Shown: positions 34,127 to 47,261, numbered from the stretch's first letter. The stretch is DNA of 64,000 nucleotides from Rotaria socialis (GCA_905331475.1 CAJNYU010003629.1:153740-217739); one strand, 5' to 3'. Notes: a model not told the origin generated them from the sequence alone. Numbers and translations are program-made.

Positions 34127-37100
34127 ATGCGTAATAATGAAAAAGCGAAACTACATGAAAATATTAAACAAGAAATTCGTTCACTATTAATCAGTTCACC
34201 AAAAACTAAGCATGGAGGATTAACAGGTTCATTATTATATTCGGATTATAAAACATTAAATTGTGGTAAAGAAGTACCATGTAAGTCATTTATTTATGAA
34301 ATTAATGTATGCAAGAAAAAGTTCATTCGCCATGAGTGTGCTTTTGATTTCTTGTTCTTTTTTTTATAAAACTGAAAAGTGCTTTGAAGTTGGAAATGGG
34401 TTGAAAAGAAACGCCTGTTGAAAAAGTTCCTTACTTCAGAAGTGCCGACTGAATAAGTTGTTCAGCATGTGCAGATAATGAAGAGGTCATGTTGAACTTT
34501 TTTAGTTCTGCATAAATAGTATGTGTTTTGAAAAACAAAATTGAGCATGGATAAAGAACTATCTAGAATTTAGTATAAAAATTCTTGAATTTTTTTCAAA
34601 AAACGTACCCGAATTGTCGACCTTAGTTATGAGTTCGTTTAAAACGAATTTTGTACTCACTAATCTCATACCGTCTAGTAAATGACTCACCGTACTATCA
34701 TGCATATTTGGCAAGCATCACTGTTTAGTTAACATTTTAAATCTAAAACTACATTTTTTACTATGAATTTAATTGATGTCTTTAAAAATTGCAATAGATC
34801 CAACACAATTCCAAATTTAAAAATAAGAATATTATTCTATCATTTGACCATCGACAGCATAGTTTATCATACTAATCAGGGTTATTCTTTCTTATTCAAG
34901 TTTATTCCATCTCATAAATTATAACAAAATTCAATTATAGCAAATGAGAATAAGGTAATGGCATATTTTTGAACGAAAAGAAAAGTTTTCAAGGTTAATC
35001 CACCATTCACTTTGGATCAAAAGTATAAGAAAAGAGCATTTTTACATGCTAATTCAAGACACATAAAACTTCTATAATGACATATACTAGTCTCATGTTC
35101 AAGCTGATCTGATTTGCAAGATTTTTGTTTAGACTTCGATATTTTCTTAGTAAATAATGTTGTTTCCTATTAAAAGTATGCTAAACCAAGCTACTAAATT
35201 ATAAATCATAGCTAGCTCCAGTGAAATTTTCTACAGTGACTTTAGCTCATTGATTTACTTTTTTCTAGTATCAATCATGACTAAGAGAAAACTTTTACTG
35301 GCTTTATTTACAATAAGTCTTGAAAAACTCTGTTACATGGTCGTTTTTTCAATGTATATAGTCGAGATGAAATATACTTTTATGGATATGAATAAAGAAA
35401 GAAAATTCTATTTGGAATTTTTCAGCAACAGTTCAAATAACATTTTTCCCATTTCGAGATCGGCATATGTCTCTTTCTACTTTATATGATGATTCTCGAA
35501 AGTGTTATGATTCTATGAAATTTTTAGTATTTTGATCAACATATAAGCTAATAGACAAAAAATCCTAGATCATGAATTTTAATGTTAGAACAGGATCAAA
35601 CCATCATAGCTGATTATTTACTTACTTTCGAAAAACTGTAGATTATACACTGTGTTTGATACAGTTGATGAGGATCTCTGAAGTAGAAGACTAGAGTGTT
35701 CTATAAGAGATAAAATCTGAAGTTTTCTCGGAAAAATTTTAATCTTTTACATATTTCATTGATTGAAGAATTCAATTGAAAAATTAATTAATTTATCAAA
35801 TTGAGAAATGTTCAGACATATCTGCCAAAATATAATTGTACATGTAGATGCTGAACTTGGTTATCATTCATTTTTGGCTTTACTACGTTCAATGCCCGAT
35901 GTTGTTCGAATCGAATGTAAAGAAAATAGTATATCATATCGTGTTCATCCAGTGTATGATGAAACAACAGCACATATTCAAAAACTGGTATTTGAACAAC
36001 GAGACAAATATAAACAACAAAATCGAGTAGATAAAGAAGAAAAATATCTATTGATTTTAATTACTATAATATCTTTTTTTCAGTCATACAATCATAATTG
36101 GCAATCAAATAAAAATATGAAACAGAACAAATTTACTGCATTTACTTGTATTTTTGTTCGATTTTTTTTCGAAATATTTTCAGTTTTCTTTTGTAGTTTA
36201 TCATCATACACAATTACCATTTTTCAATAATTCTTCATCTTGTTGTAAGTTTTTGTGCAATACATACATGCTTAGAGCAAAATATTGTCTTTTTTTCAAG
36301 CTACATTTAATAATAGTCAACTCAATTCTTCGGTGTGTAAATTTGAATTTGAATTGAAATTTGAATGATTTAATGGTTTTTTTTCATTTAAGAATCAATC
36401 TCATCGTAGTAATAAACTCTTTTTTGGGAAATTGAGTTAAATATTTTCTACTTTGAATGAAATATATTTTTATTCGATTCTTTTCTTAGTTCCACAAAAA
36501 TTATTTATATCAAACGATCAACGAAAACAAAATTCTTTTCTTATTCCGTCGTCAAAATCAACCATTTATAAAAACCAAAATGGCATGATTAACATTCAGA
36601 CCATGGACATGTTGTCCCATGAACCTTTAATATCAATTAACAATCATGAACATTGTTCACATGAATCTACTTGTCTAGAAACACCGCCGAATTTTGATCT
36701 TAACGATTATTGTCTAGATGAATTAAATACAATGAGTGAAAAAGTAAATGAAAAAAAACACATTTTCTATATTATATCTACAATCTCTATTTTGAAGGAT
36801 ATCAAAGAAGTAAATAACAATAATTCATCGATCCATCATAATATTAGTCAGTGTTTTCTTTTTTTTTATTGAAATTAATTTATTCCTCCATTTAAAGATT
36901 TATCTGATGATCCATTTCTAACAACATCACCCAACAGGATTCTAAACGATCCAGTCAAATCACCAACAGATCAATCATGTAACACAAATAAATAGATTTT
37001 GATTTGCAAACGAATATTTCCTTTATATATTAGTAATGCCATCGACAACGTCAATAATAACCAATTCAGCTGCAAAAGTTTGCAGTAATAAAAATATTTC

Positions 37101-38283
37101 ATCGGCAATAACGGATGGTAAATAAACGCTCTTGTAATATGTTGTTGCTTGGATTTGTTCTTCTTTTCATATCATCATCAGGACATCGATCGAATAACTC
37201 AATCCATCCTGTCCAGTCACGTTTAACTATTCTAGAAGAAGGTATATTCTAAAAAATTTTAATGACAAAATATTAATAGTGAAAGATAATTATAAATATT
37301 GGATCTACTTGAAATCTAGGTTTTAAAATGAAAGATTCGTTTGTTTAGATACTAAACTTGTAAGTATATTGTGTGAACAGCACTCTATAGTCCTTATGTA
37401 GATTAGTTACAAAAATGAGATAGAGATAGATCTATTCAGTTAGCAAATCGTGTTCAATCATTAAAAACATTTCTAAAATAGAATATTGATGTGAAATATA
37501 TTCATCAAAAAGTATCTTTTATATATGACGATACTTTATTTATTGAATTTTTTTGTATTTGTTTTGTTCTAAAAACTCGCTAAATTAACTTTTTTGGAAA
37601 ATTTCTCTAATCAATTCGTTTTAGTAAATAATTTCATTAAGAATTGGAGATAAAGATAAAAACAAAAAAAAATAGAGGAACTCTTTTGTGGAAACATGAT
37701 CTTGTTTGATTTTTTCCATATGAATTAATTTAAAATTGTTTTTCTCGAAATATTTTTGAAAAATCCTTCATTGGTATTGTCCATTTTAGAAAAGTTACAA
37801 TCAAATAAGGAAAATTTATTTGAAATTTCTCGTTGTAATAAAAAAGAACAAGTAAAGAAGATTCTAATTTGTTTTTGTGTATTATTCTTTGCTTTCTTTT
37901 TACATCGGTAGCCTAACACGGACGAGCATCCAAAACGAATATATGATGCACAATGTCAATGTATTCATTTTCGTTATATTCATCGATTATACCAAATAAA
38001 ATTTGAATATCGTGATTATCCATCTTCAAGGGAAATATTATTAATGAAATATAAACTAGAAGAAATTGCTTATGATAAATATCAACAAGATTTAGACGAA
38101 TGTGAAAAAAGATTTCAACTAAACGAGCCGTTCGACAAACAAAAGTGTGAAACTATGTTTAATGAATATATTTATTTACAACGAAACTATTATTATATGA
38201 TGAAATTAATGACAAAAAAAGAAAATGAATTGAAAAAATCTTCGTCTATCGTTGAAAAAAACAATCGCTATTTTATGTCTTGA
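34127..38283 (+). CDS. LOTUS/OST-HTH domain protein
   Basis: The first exon (34127-34280) and second exon (35848-36026) join in phase across a 1567-bp intron. They form a LOTUS winged-helix domain: IRSLLISSPKTKHGGL, SDYKTLNCGKEVPYAELGYH, FLALLRSMPDVVRIE. LOTUS domains occur in germline RNA regulators such as TDRD5, TDRD7 and MARF1 and bind RNA or Vasa. Downstream exons from 36084 encode polar, N/S-rich, probably disordered sequence (36490 onward and several short exons to 37241). An 11-nt microexon (37349-37359) lies before the last exon (37912-38283), which encodes a Cys-containing, then highly charged helical tail. The joins from about 37030 to the end are phase-consistent; two joins near 36130-36250 and 36780-36900 are not resolved. 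No Tudor domain is seen. Start ATG 34127 is the first in the LOTUS frame. Confidence 0.75.
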
Positions 38284-39354
38284 TAAAGATTATTGTTGAT
38301 TTTTTGTGTTTTGTATTTTGTTTAACTTTAAAATTATATTTCATAAAAAAAAGATTTTCAAAGTTAAATTATGATTTGAATTCTCATATGACATGTACAA
38401 CAAAAACAAAAGATGAACCTAATCGAATATTTCACAATATTTTGAAATTCAACCATTAAATATTCTCCATTTTTTCATGTTATTGAATTTCATGTAATTA
38501 TTGTAATGAGTAAATTCGTCCGAGTAACAAATACATAAAAAGGATCCGAGGTCATATAATTTACATTTAAAGAATTATGATCGTTTTACATTAAACAAAA
38601 CTTTTAAGAAAACAATTAAAATAAACGAAATTTGTTTCGAGATCATTTATTTCTCAATAGAGTTCATTGGAAAGTTCTTCTTCTCGTATTCAAAAATTTT
38701 CGTTTACTTGTTTAGATTAAATATTTGAACAAAGATTCGTTTATTTTCTTTTTTTTTTAACTTTTTCAAGCTTAACTTTCAGTCAAAAATCAACAAAAAT
38801 AATCATAAGGTTTCATCAGCATGCATCTATCTCTAGAAGTCGATAATAAATGATTAAGATCAATTAGCAAGTTAACTGATTAACGATTATTTTAAAACTT
38901 CATATTCTAATTATTTATGCATTTATTTTTGCAAACCCTGAGCTTACTAAAGAGGTAGCGAATACAATATTATTCGGTTGCATGTGATCTAAAAATAACA
39001 TTTTCTTCTACTATTCTATCATATGATGTGAGAAAAAACAATTAAATCTTCTTCTACTCAGATAAAAGTCCTTGTCTATCATCTCTATCAAAAAGCAAGA
39101 CAAATTTATGGGTTGCTAGTTTACAGTGAGATCTTTGACAAATAGTATGGTTTTCCTTGATATCCTTCACATATTGTTTGAAATAATTGGCATTGTTTCA
39201 ATGTGTTTTTCTAAGTACAATCAGGTAAATCATTTTATTTTATTTTTTTCGATATCTGATGATAAGTACAAAATAAACAGCCGACAAGAAAATATATATC
39301 TGACAATAAATGAATCATTCTATTCTACAACTATTCTATGTTTTGATAAATTGA
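38284..39354. other. Convergent intergenic region
   Basis: 3' flanks of the LOTUS gene and of PRIM1. AT-rich, and nothing else was recognised. Confidence 0.4.
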
Positions 39355-42300
39355 TTAAATTTCTCCTGATAACATTGTATTAAGATCTAAAATTAAAAAA
39401 AATTTGATAAAAATACAGAAACAAATATTGAGTAAAGGAAACGAACCACTTTTAGCTAATGTTTCATTTTGTTTACTCGTTTGTGATTGCTGCACAAAAC
39501 GAGCAAATATATCAATAAATGGTTTAAGAGATGTTTGATTATAATCTAATATAAAGAAAATTATTAATTTAAGTAAAACAAGTAAAATAAAAACCTTTTT
39601 GTTTCGTCGCAGTTTTCTCATTAGATCCATCTTCGCTTTGTTGATTTTGTTTTGGTAATTGTTCAACTTGTTGACATAATTCGTTTAATTTTGGAACTGA
39701 ACCTTCTTTACACGGATCAAAATATCCCAATGAATCTAAATGAATTGGTATTGAAACACGGCCAGTTTTGGGATGAATACTAAATGGTGATTTCAATAAA
39801 TGATTCATTCCTTTTGTTACATTTGCATCAAGACGTGGATAACAATATTCAAACATGATTTCGTCAATTAATGTTGTATATGTAGATTTACGATACTATT
39901 AAATAATAAGAACTTTTTTATTTATAACGTAAGACAAACAACAAATAAAATACTTTAGTAGAAGATGTCACCGAATTAATCATTGCATCGGTATGTTGTT
40001 TAAAAGCAGCCCATCGTTCTGCTGATGTTGTTAATTGAGAAAATAGTTCTCGTAATGTTTGACGACGTAAAAATTTTAAGTTAAGGAAATCATTCTTTTC
40101 TTGTAACATACTTTAAATTTTTGAAATACATTTTAAAAGAAGAAAACAATCTCAATTTATCTCGCAAATGATAATTTAGTATCATTAGTCAAATTAGATC
40201 ATCATCATAATCAGAGAAGAATCATGAAACAAACTTCAGCATAAAGATCTGATTAGTTCGAGTTTTTTTTACAACGCTACTCGTATATTATATTTTCAAT
40301 AGAGCTTATCGAGTATAGATCTATCAATAACTTTTCTGTAATATATTCGATAATAAGCAAGTACATATACTATCTTTTTTTCTATTGTTTTAACTAGAAG
40401 AAAAAATTTATTTTATAGAAAAAACTAATAAAATAAAGTCAATCAAATAATGATTACCTTAAATTAGAATTCAATGAAAAGAAAATGTTTAGTTTTCACT
40501 CAAAACTAAGTCGAGCATCAGATGTTCTCGATGCATTCAAGTCGAAATCAAAATTTCTCATTTTCTGCATTTATTTCTGTTGATTCGAAAACTATTGATT
40601 AGATTTTTATTACCATGGTTAGAAATTCATAGAAAAACTGATTAGAACCTATTGTTTGAATATGGACATGATTGAATTCTAGTCCAGAAAATGTTGAAGA
40701 AACTTGATCTTGACTGGCAAACTTTAGACTCGTCGAAGTTTAATCAAGGACTTCTCATTTGTAAGACATTATTGATTGATTCTTCTTTTTTTGTTTCTAT
40801 CAAGTATCAAGAAAAAAGGATATTATCATCAGGAACAAGTCGAAGAAATCGTTCGATACGTTGATCATCTCCAAGGAAATCTTGTTTTAAACATGCGTAT
40901 CCATCAAATTCAGTTAAAATTATTTCACGAGCTCGTCTAAATTTATAATCAAGCATGATTTTCAAATAAAAAGAAAACTTATTTTTGGAATTTTACTGAA
41001 GCGATGGATGTAATGGAGTATAAAGTGTTACACGTTTTGATGAATCTTTTCCACCCTAAATTATAGAAAATAAGTAAAAGATACAAAATAAACTAAAATA
41101 AATCTTACAGTAACAATAGTTATATGTTCAACAATAGCTTGTCGAATGCTTGATTGTAATTCTCGTGCTGTTTGATCACAAACCCAGCAATGAACACCAC
41201 GTCGACCAGAATAAATCCACAGACGATGTTCAAATCCGAAATCCTCTTTAAAAAGAAAATAATATTTTTTTAAAACATAATCAATGAACTAAAACAAACC
41301 ATGTAGTACTCGATCCATGATTTGCATAGCAAATCTCATTAATGTCCAGCATTTTGAGCATATATCAGCCCCACTTGAGAAAAAGGTTTTTTTTTAATAT
41401 TTATTTAACAGTATAACCTGTAATTATTTACCGGCAGCAAAATCGAACATCATCATAGTCTGTCATATCAATATCGAACACAAGTTCACGTTCAATTGGA
41501 TAGAATTGTGCAACAGAAAGCATTTTATGATCTTTTGGCTGAATTATTATAAATCAATATAATAGTTTATTGTTAAATTGATTAAAAAATTACTTTAGCT
41601 GAATAAACAGCACCAATATCAATTTTTTCTGGACATAATTTTATTAATTCTTTTTCAAATTCCATATGATTAGAAAATGATAGATAACGACGATAAACAT
41701 CATTTTCAAGTGTGAAACTAAATTCACGTTGAGCGAATTGTGAACATGTAGCAGCTAAAATCATTAAAAAAGTTTTATTTTTCTCTGTACAATAAAATTT
41801 TATTTTCTAAAAGATTTTTTGATACTCAATTTTCTATGTCGTATATTGAATAATTGTCCAAGTTTAATATGTATATACTATATATATTAAACATCATTTA
41901 TATAAGACAACAAAATGTTTCATTCTGACTGCCGTAAAGTTAAATTAGATGAAACCATAAAAACCAACTCCAAATGTACTTTAACAAACTTGGTATTATA
42001 CATGATTATCTTTTTGTATTGAATGATTTTCGAAAAATCAATAAAAGATCATAAATACGAAATTAATATCAAAATTTTAACAATTTACTATGACAAAAAA
42101 ATGAATATTTTCATGAGAAATAGCTTATATTTGTCAATTATTGATATGAAAAGAAAAAGAGTATCGGTTGAGAAACATTTTTGCAAAATTAAAATTTATG
42201 CAAATTTATCTGATAAATGAAAAAATCAATTATTGAACGACAGAATTGTTTTCTTTGTTAATAAATATCGTTGATTTTGAAATAAATGATATGACTCACG

Positions 42301-42420
42301 TTCTCCATAAGCAAGCCATTTACAATATATATGCGATGGAAAAATTCGTCGATAATAAATAGCTAAATTCCATGGTGTTACAAATGTTTCATCAACTTGT
42401 TGTTTCTCTTCGTTCGACAT
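39355..42420 (-). CDS. PRIM1: DNA primase small (catalytic) subunit
   Basis: Ten exons on the minus strand (42420-42300, 41754-41594, 41538-41432, 41373-41300, 41245-41109, 41055-40997, 40936-40824, 40066-39954, 39895-39595, 39545-39355) chain in phase to 458 aa; human PRIM1 is about 420. Visible motifs: [27 protein letters not shown], the metal-binding FDID (Asp116, Asp118), zinc ligands CC...C..C (128-138), SGRRGVHCW (Arg169, Arg170, His173), the third catalytic Asp in PRLDANV (318) and [15 protein letters not shown]. It makes RNA primers for DNA polymerase alpha in the nucleus. The intron 40067-40823 has AT-AC ends (see separate entry). The last 20 or so residues are hydrophobic and unlike the family, so the true end may come earlier through an unseen splice. 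Confidence 0.93.
40067..40823 (-). other. Probable U12-type (AT-AC) intron of PRIM1
   Basis: On the minus strand the intron begins ATATCCTTTT, the consensus minor-class donor, and ends TTTTTAC. A perfect TTCCTTAAC branch-site word lies at 40080-40088 on the complementary coordinates, with the branch A about 14 nt before the 3' end. No GT-AG pair I tried joins the two exons in frame. This pair does, giving [18 protein letters not shown], which aligns with the family. The length, 757 bp, is long beside the other PRIM1 introns (about 40-65 bp, one of 545 bp). Confidence 0.85.
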
Positions 42421-42583
42421 CTGAAAACCAAAATCGAATGAAATACCTAGACGATTTTATTCTGTGAAACCAAAGAGAAAAAAACTGGGGACATAAGTAT
42501 GTTTATGAAGTTAATCAACTACTAAAAGAAGACGAAGTTCAGTTCATTATAGGTTGATAATGAATTCTGGATTTAATTTTTTT

Positions 42584-43748
42584 TTATTGTTTCTGTTCTA
42601 AAGCAGCAGCACCAGAAATAATTTCAATAAGTTCAGTTGTAATGACAGATTGTCGTGTTCTGTTATAATATGTAGTTAATTTGTTAATTAATTCTCCAGC
42701 ATTCTTAGTTGCATTATCCATAGCTGTCATACGTGATGATTGCTCTGATGTTGCATTTTCTTTCATTGTATAATAAAGAACAGATGCTAAATTATATTCT
42801 TGAAACGAACGGAGAACATCAGCATCAGTTGAATCATAAACTTGAATTGATTTTGAAGCAGCTATTGTATCATTTGATAAGACTTTTTGACGTGATGTTG
42901 TATAAGCAATGGCCGATCTATTTAAATATTGATTTTCAAATTTTGATGGCTTTCTTCTGAAAAACATTTTCTTACTTGAATTTATTATAAACAATCTCAG
43001 CTGAATCAAATTCAAAACCAGAACTAATCAATTGTTGCGCAATAGCAGCTGCATCGCAAAACACAACTGATCGTTTTCCAACTTCATTGACTGATAAAAG
43101 TATATTTGCTGAATGTGTGCGTGCAAGACCAGCACGTGATTTATCTCCAATAGCAACTACTTTTGTTCCTTCTAAATTTTGTTTTTCTTCATTCAATTGT
43201 GTGCGAATACTTTTAATGATTGATGAATTAGCTGCACCACAAAGACCACGATCGGATGTTGCAGCGATAAGAACCTGTTTTTGAGGAGTATCACTTTTTT
43301 CTACTTCCAAATTATCGTAAAATGCTGCAATATGATTTTGTTTAAGTAAAAACAAAAATGAAAAATCATTATTTTCAAAATCTTTTTCCTATTACCTTTT
43401 GCACTTAATCCATATGAACGAGCAGCACGTAGTTCTCTTTCAGCCTTGGCATATTTAGCTGCTGAAACCATTTTCATTGATTTTGTAATTTTTTGAATAC
43501 TTTTTACCGATTTCAAACGACGACTGACTAAAAATCCAAACAAACAGTCAACAACAATGTTCCATTGAACACAAAAACAAGCTTACTATCTTTCAGGGTC
43601 GCCATATTACGAACAGATGTGTTATTCCTAAATCAATCGCAATGAATGTTAATTAAGAAAAAAAAACTGAAGAGAAAAAAAAATACCAGAGAAGAACTCC
43701 AGTTGCTGGTTGTTGTAGAATTCCAACGGCTTTGACAACGAACGACAT
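42584..43748 (-). CDS. ATP5F1C: Mitochondrial F1 ATP synthase gamma subunit
   Basis: Five exons on the minus strand (43748-43687, 43627-43587, 43527-43396, 43324-42976, 42956-42584) give 318 aa. The N-terminus is a plausible mitochondrial presequence ([17 protein letters not shown]) that ends before ATLKDISRRLKS. Family signatures are [34 protein letters not shown], and near the end [15 protein letters not shown] and [15 protein letters not shown]. Gamma is the rotor shaft that couples proton flow to ATP synthesis in the inner membrane. Exons 4 and 5 are in different frames, separated by only 19 nt with GT and AG ends; this is either an ultrashort intron or a frameshift. It stands head-to-head with the RRM gene, 506 bp apart. 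Confidence 0.93.
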
Positions 43749-44254
43749 TTTGATTAATTTTCGTTCAAATTTTCTTCTCTGAAATGATTTGATTGATGAG
43801 GATCTAAAATATTAATATTTTTAAAGAATAATCAGAGAACTGAAAGAATCTTTTTATAGAATCGAAATTTCATTTTTATATGTTAAGTTTTTTTTCAATA
43901 CAATGAAAACAATGCATCGTTCTTTTTACCAAAAGAAACATCGACAGAGTATTTGATTATTTACCTAACTTCTATTCGTCAATTCTGCGACAACTAATCA
44001 TAGCCGAGGATTTAACCTCTTGCGTAACACATTAATGCACTTGTTATTTTCATCGATGTAAATCTTCAAAAAAAATTGAAATGAACCTAGAAAAAAGAAC
44101 ACAAATATTGTATTAAATTCTTTTTCTAATAAATAAAAGTTCTAACGATGAGTCATAGTAGAGACTTCGTTTTTTGCCTCGAAGAATCTTGTGCCAGTTA
44201 CCAAATTAAAAATAATCATTAAAAAGAAAAGTGTGATATTCAGGAAAAGCAACC
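43749..44254. promoter_or_regulatory. Shared 5' region of two divergent genes
   Basis: 506 bp lie between the divergent start codons of ATP synthase gamma (minus) and the RRM gene (plus). It must contain both promoters and 5' leaders. No specific element is recognised in this AT-rich stretch. Confidence 0.5.
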
Positions 44255-45899
44255 ATGAGCAATAACTCATTAATGTTAGGTCACTTTATCCCATCATCTC
44301 TACTTCCCGAATCAACAGCTCTTCGACGCATAACCAGTACTAGTAGTGATTCAGGAGATAGTGGTGTTGATTCAGTATGTGGTTTAATTTTAATTTGGAT
44401 TAAAAAAAAATATTGTATGATTAATTCATAGTCATATCGACAGGAACGAAAAATATTTGTTGGTGGCATTCCATCATCACTTGGACCAGAAGAATTAGCC
44501 CATTTTTTTCAGTCTTATGGACAAGTAAAGTGTTCGTTAAACAAATTCATTTTTTCAAAATCATTCTATTTAGGTTGAAGAAGCTTTTATTATCTATGAT
44601 CGATATAGTGGTCGACATAGAGGTAAGAAAAAAAGAAGTTTTCTCTGAAAATCAACAATAAAGCTCTATTTTAATTGATTTAGGATTTGGTTTTGTAACA
44701 TTTGTTGATATGGCAACAACGAAAGCTGTTTGTTCTACAAGAGTTTTTGATGTCCATGGACGAAAGGTTTGTATTCAATTACTTTTAATTTTTCGTAATA
44801 ATTTTGATTTTCTACATAGATTGAATGTAAAAGAGCATTGAAACGTGAAGAAATTTTGGCAAAGAATGAACATGATTCTAATGATTACAAATCATTTCGT
44901 CCAAGTTTGTTTTTCTTTTTGAATTGTTAATATTTTGAATAATCAAAATAATCTCATATAAATAGATAATAATTGCTTGTCTTCATCAACAACAGGACCA
45001 GTACAAATACAATCGAATTCTATGCCAGCAAACGTTCCATTATGTTCAACATCAATTCCAATACCATACGAACAATATCGTCAATTACCACCAGCAATAA
45101 TCAATACGCTTGGTGGCTGGATTGTTAATCCATCAATTCAGACAATACCACAAATGTTCCATCCTATGTTTAATCCTCATCAGCAATATGGTAAGAATAG
45201 TTTTATTAGAGAAGTTTTATCTACCGAGACAAAGTTGAAAAAAAGAACTCAAAAGTTTTGAATAATTTTAAAAGAAATATGTACAAATATATTGAAATAT
45301 TACGTTCAAACAGACGTAATAATAAAAAAATGATATCTTCATATTTATCAATCGATTGATTGATGAATATTCTTTTTATTAATCGATCAAAAAGGAACTT
45401 TCTAAAACAATATTTTAGTAGATTGAATTGAAATCATAAATTAAGACAATTGAATGCTATCGAAACATTGTTTTTCAACTTTCAGCTGTATTTCCATTGT
45501 CAACAATGATGTGGAATAATCCTTATCAACAAGCAACAATGCAATCACCGTTTCTTCAAGTAAGTTAATCGAAATATTGAAATTTTTGTTCATCAATAAA
45601 TAGTATTTGAACATACTTTTGAAATTCATCTAGTAGAAAAACAGATGATGGAGAAAGAATTCGATAGATTCTACAATATTTTGTCTCAACATACTTTTTA
45701 AAGGCTAACTAAGTTTTTAAATTTTTTTAAGAATGCTTCATTTAAATAAAAAATAAAAAAAACTTCAGATATTAATTCATTAATTATCTTTAAATAATAG
45801 AAGAAAACTTCAATTTATCTGTTGAATTGAATATATATTATTTAGGAAATAATGGTTCCATCATCGTCATCACCATCGACAGTGATTACTTTACAATAA
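44255..45899 (+). CDS. Single-RRM RNA-binding protein, Musashi/hnRNP-A-like
   Basis: Eight exons (44255-44374, 44432-44524, 44574-44622, 44684-44766, 44820-44904, 44966-45190, 45486-45559, 45846-45899) join in phase to 260 aa. After a Ser-rich N-terminus comes one RRM with RNP2 KIFVGG (about 47-52) and RNP1 RGFGFVTF (about 87-94), ending in KIECKRALKREE, closest in wording to Musashi RRM2 and DAZAP1. The rest is low-complexity, rich in P, Q, N, S and M, and probably disordered. Such proteins bind mRNA to control translation or splicing. A single RRM distinguishes it from Musashi proper, and a DAZ/Boule assignment fits less well. The introns are about 48-300 bp. AATAAA is at 46322-46327. Confidence 0.88.
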
Positions 45900-46145
45900 A
45901 GTTTCGATCTAAATTTTCATTCTCTGTCGTGTTTAAAAATTGTACAAAATGATCTGTTACTTTTTGAACAGTTGTTCTTTATTCTGCTAAATTGATAGTT
46001 TTCTTCTCGTTTTCTATTCTTCAGAGTAAGATGTTCTTTCGTTGTTTCTCTTCGTTAACTATGTAAATATCTATATAATAAATACATCATTTATTCAGAT
46101 ATTATTGATTGCATTTGATGTTGTTAAACGTGTGTCGGTGTTATC

Positions 46146-46176
<31 letters not shown>

Positions 46177-46682
46177 ATATATCTATATATCTATATTTTT
46201 TCATTTGTTTATTATTCTACTTGTGTTGTCGTGTGTTCCATTTTGGAAAAGAATAAACTGAGTATGGAAGGAGAATTATTTTCTCATAAAACATATGCAA
46301 TACTTTGTAATTTTATAGCAGAATAAAGCTTTATATGAATTTATTCCAATATAGTAGTCTAATCTTGAGAATTATTATTCATTTGAGAAGCTTTCGATTA
46401 TTGAAATATTTATTAATTATATTCCTAGAAAATATTCATGAGTATTAAATTAATTCACCATGTTCACTTTGTTGCTTACAGAGAAAATAAAAATATTTGA
46501 TATAAATTTAATTAAAAATTTGACTTATAAAAGAAGACAACTAAATGGTGTTGAACTAATACATTATGTTGAATTTATTAAAAGAAAAAATACGTGCATT
46601 ATTATGATATAAAATAAACGAAGAATCCGTGAGTGTAAAATAAAACGAAATTTTAAATTTTAAAAAATAGATATTTCATTAA
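45900..46682. other. 3' flank of the RRM gene
   Basis: The stretch holds a (TC)n microsatellite at about 46146-46172 and AATAAA at 46322-46327. The TTAA at 46679-46682 is the left target of the next element. Confidence 0.6.
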
Positions 46683-46996
46683 CCCTACGTAGACGTTATC
46701 ATTTTGAAACTTTATGAATGTTGTGGGGTCCAAGTGGACCTACCTATAAAAAATTGTAGCAAATCGATACTTTTGTTTTGAATCATCTAGTCATTTATGT
46801 ACTATAACCCTCTAATTACGCCACTCACAAATAGGTGTGTTACGTTCAATAAAGAATATCCAAAAGAGTACAATATCGAAAAAGAGTAATTGATGCACTT
46901 TTTCAATAGAATAGTAGAAATAAGCTCGTATACAGACATACATAATGAATAGAGGCGCGAAGAAAAGTTTGGATACATGGACCATATGACACCGTT

Positions 46997-47242
46997 CTAT
47001 TTTAATGTTTCTGGTTGACTAACTGTAACAATATCACCATGTTCAAAATCAGAATTTGATAAATCAGATTCTTTTGATATATGTTCACTATTAGATGTAT
47101 CATCTGATTCAGTTGCAAGAAAATCAGATTCACTATCTGAATCAGAACCTTGATTATCATTAACATCATTATTAATTCTATTTTCATCTGCTAATAGAAT
47201 ATCCCGAATTCGTTTTAAATTTGGCTTAGGTATTGCGCTCAT
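46997..47242 (-). pseudogene. N-terminal fragment of a piggyBac-like transposase
   Basis: This is an 81-aa frame from ATG 47242, with a short basic start (KPNLKRIRDILL) followed by an acidic low-complexity region. That is the usual character of the piggyBac transposase N-terminus. No DDD catalytic domain follows before the element's left end. Identification rests on location between piggyBac-type ends as much as on the residues. Confidence 0.5.
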
Positions 47243-47261
47243 GCTATATAATACAGCACTG

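Noticed and set aside
37912..38050. IL-17-like cysteine pattern (PKRIYDAQCQC)
   Set aside because: Only one short similarity; the rest of the cystine-knot cysteines are absent and the following sequence is charged helix. It is better explained as the tail of the LOTUS gene.
40807..40936. Primase truncated by a stop at 40807
   Set aside because: The stop lies inside the AT-AC intron. Splicing there continues the protein in frame.
44694..44904. DAZ/Boule identity for the RRM gene
   Set aside because: The RNP and C-terminal RRM wording (RHRGFGFVTF, VHGRKIECKRA) is closer to Musashi and hnRNP-A type RRMs, and no DAZ repeat follows.
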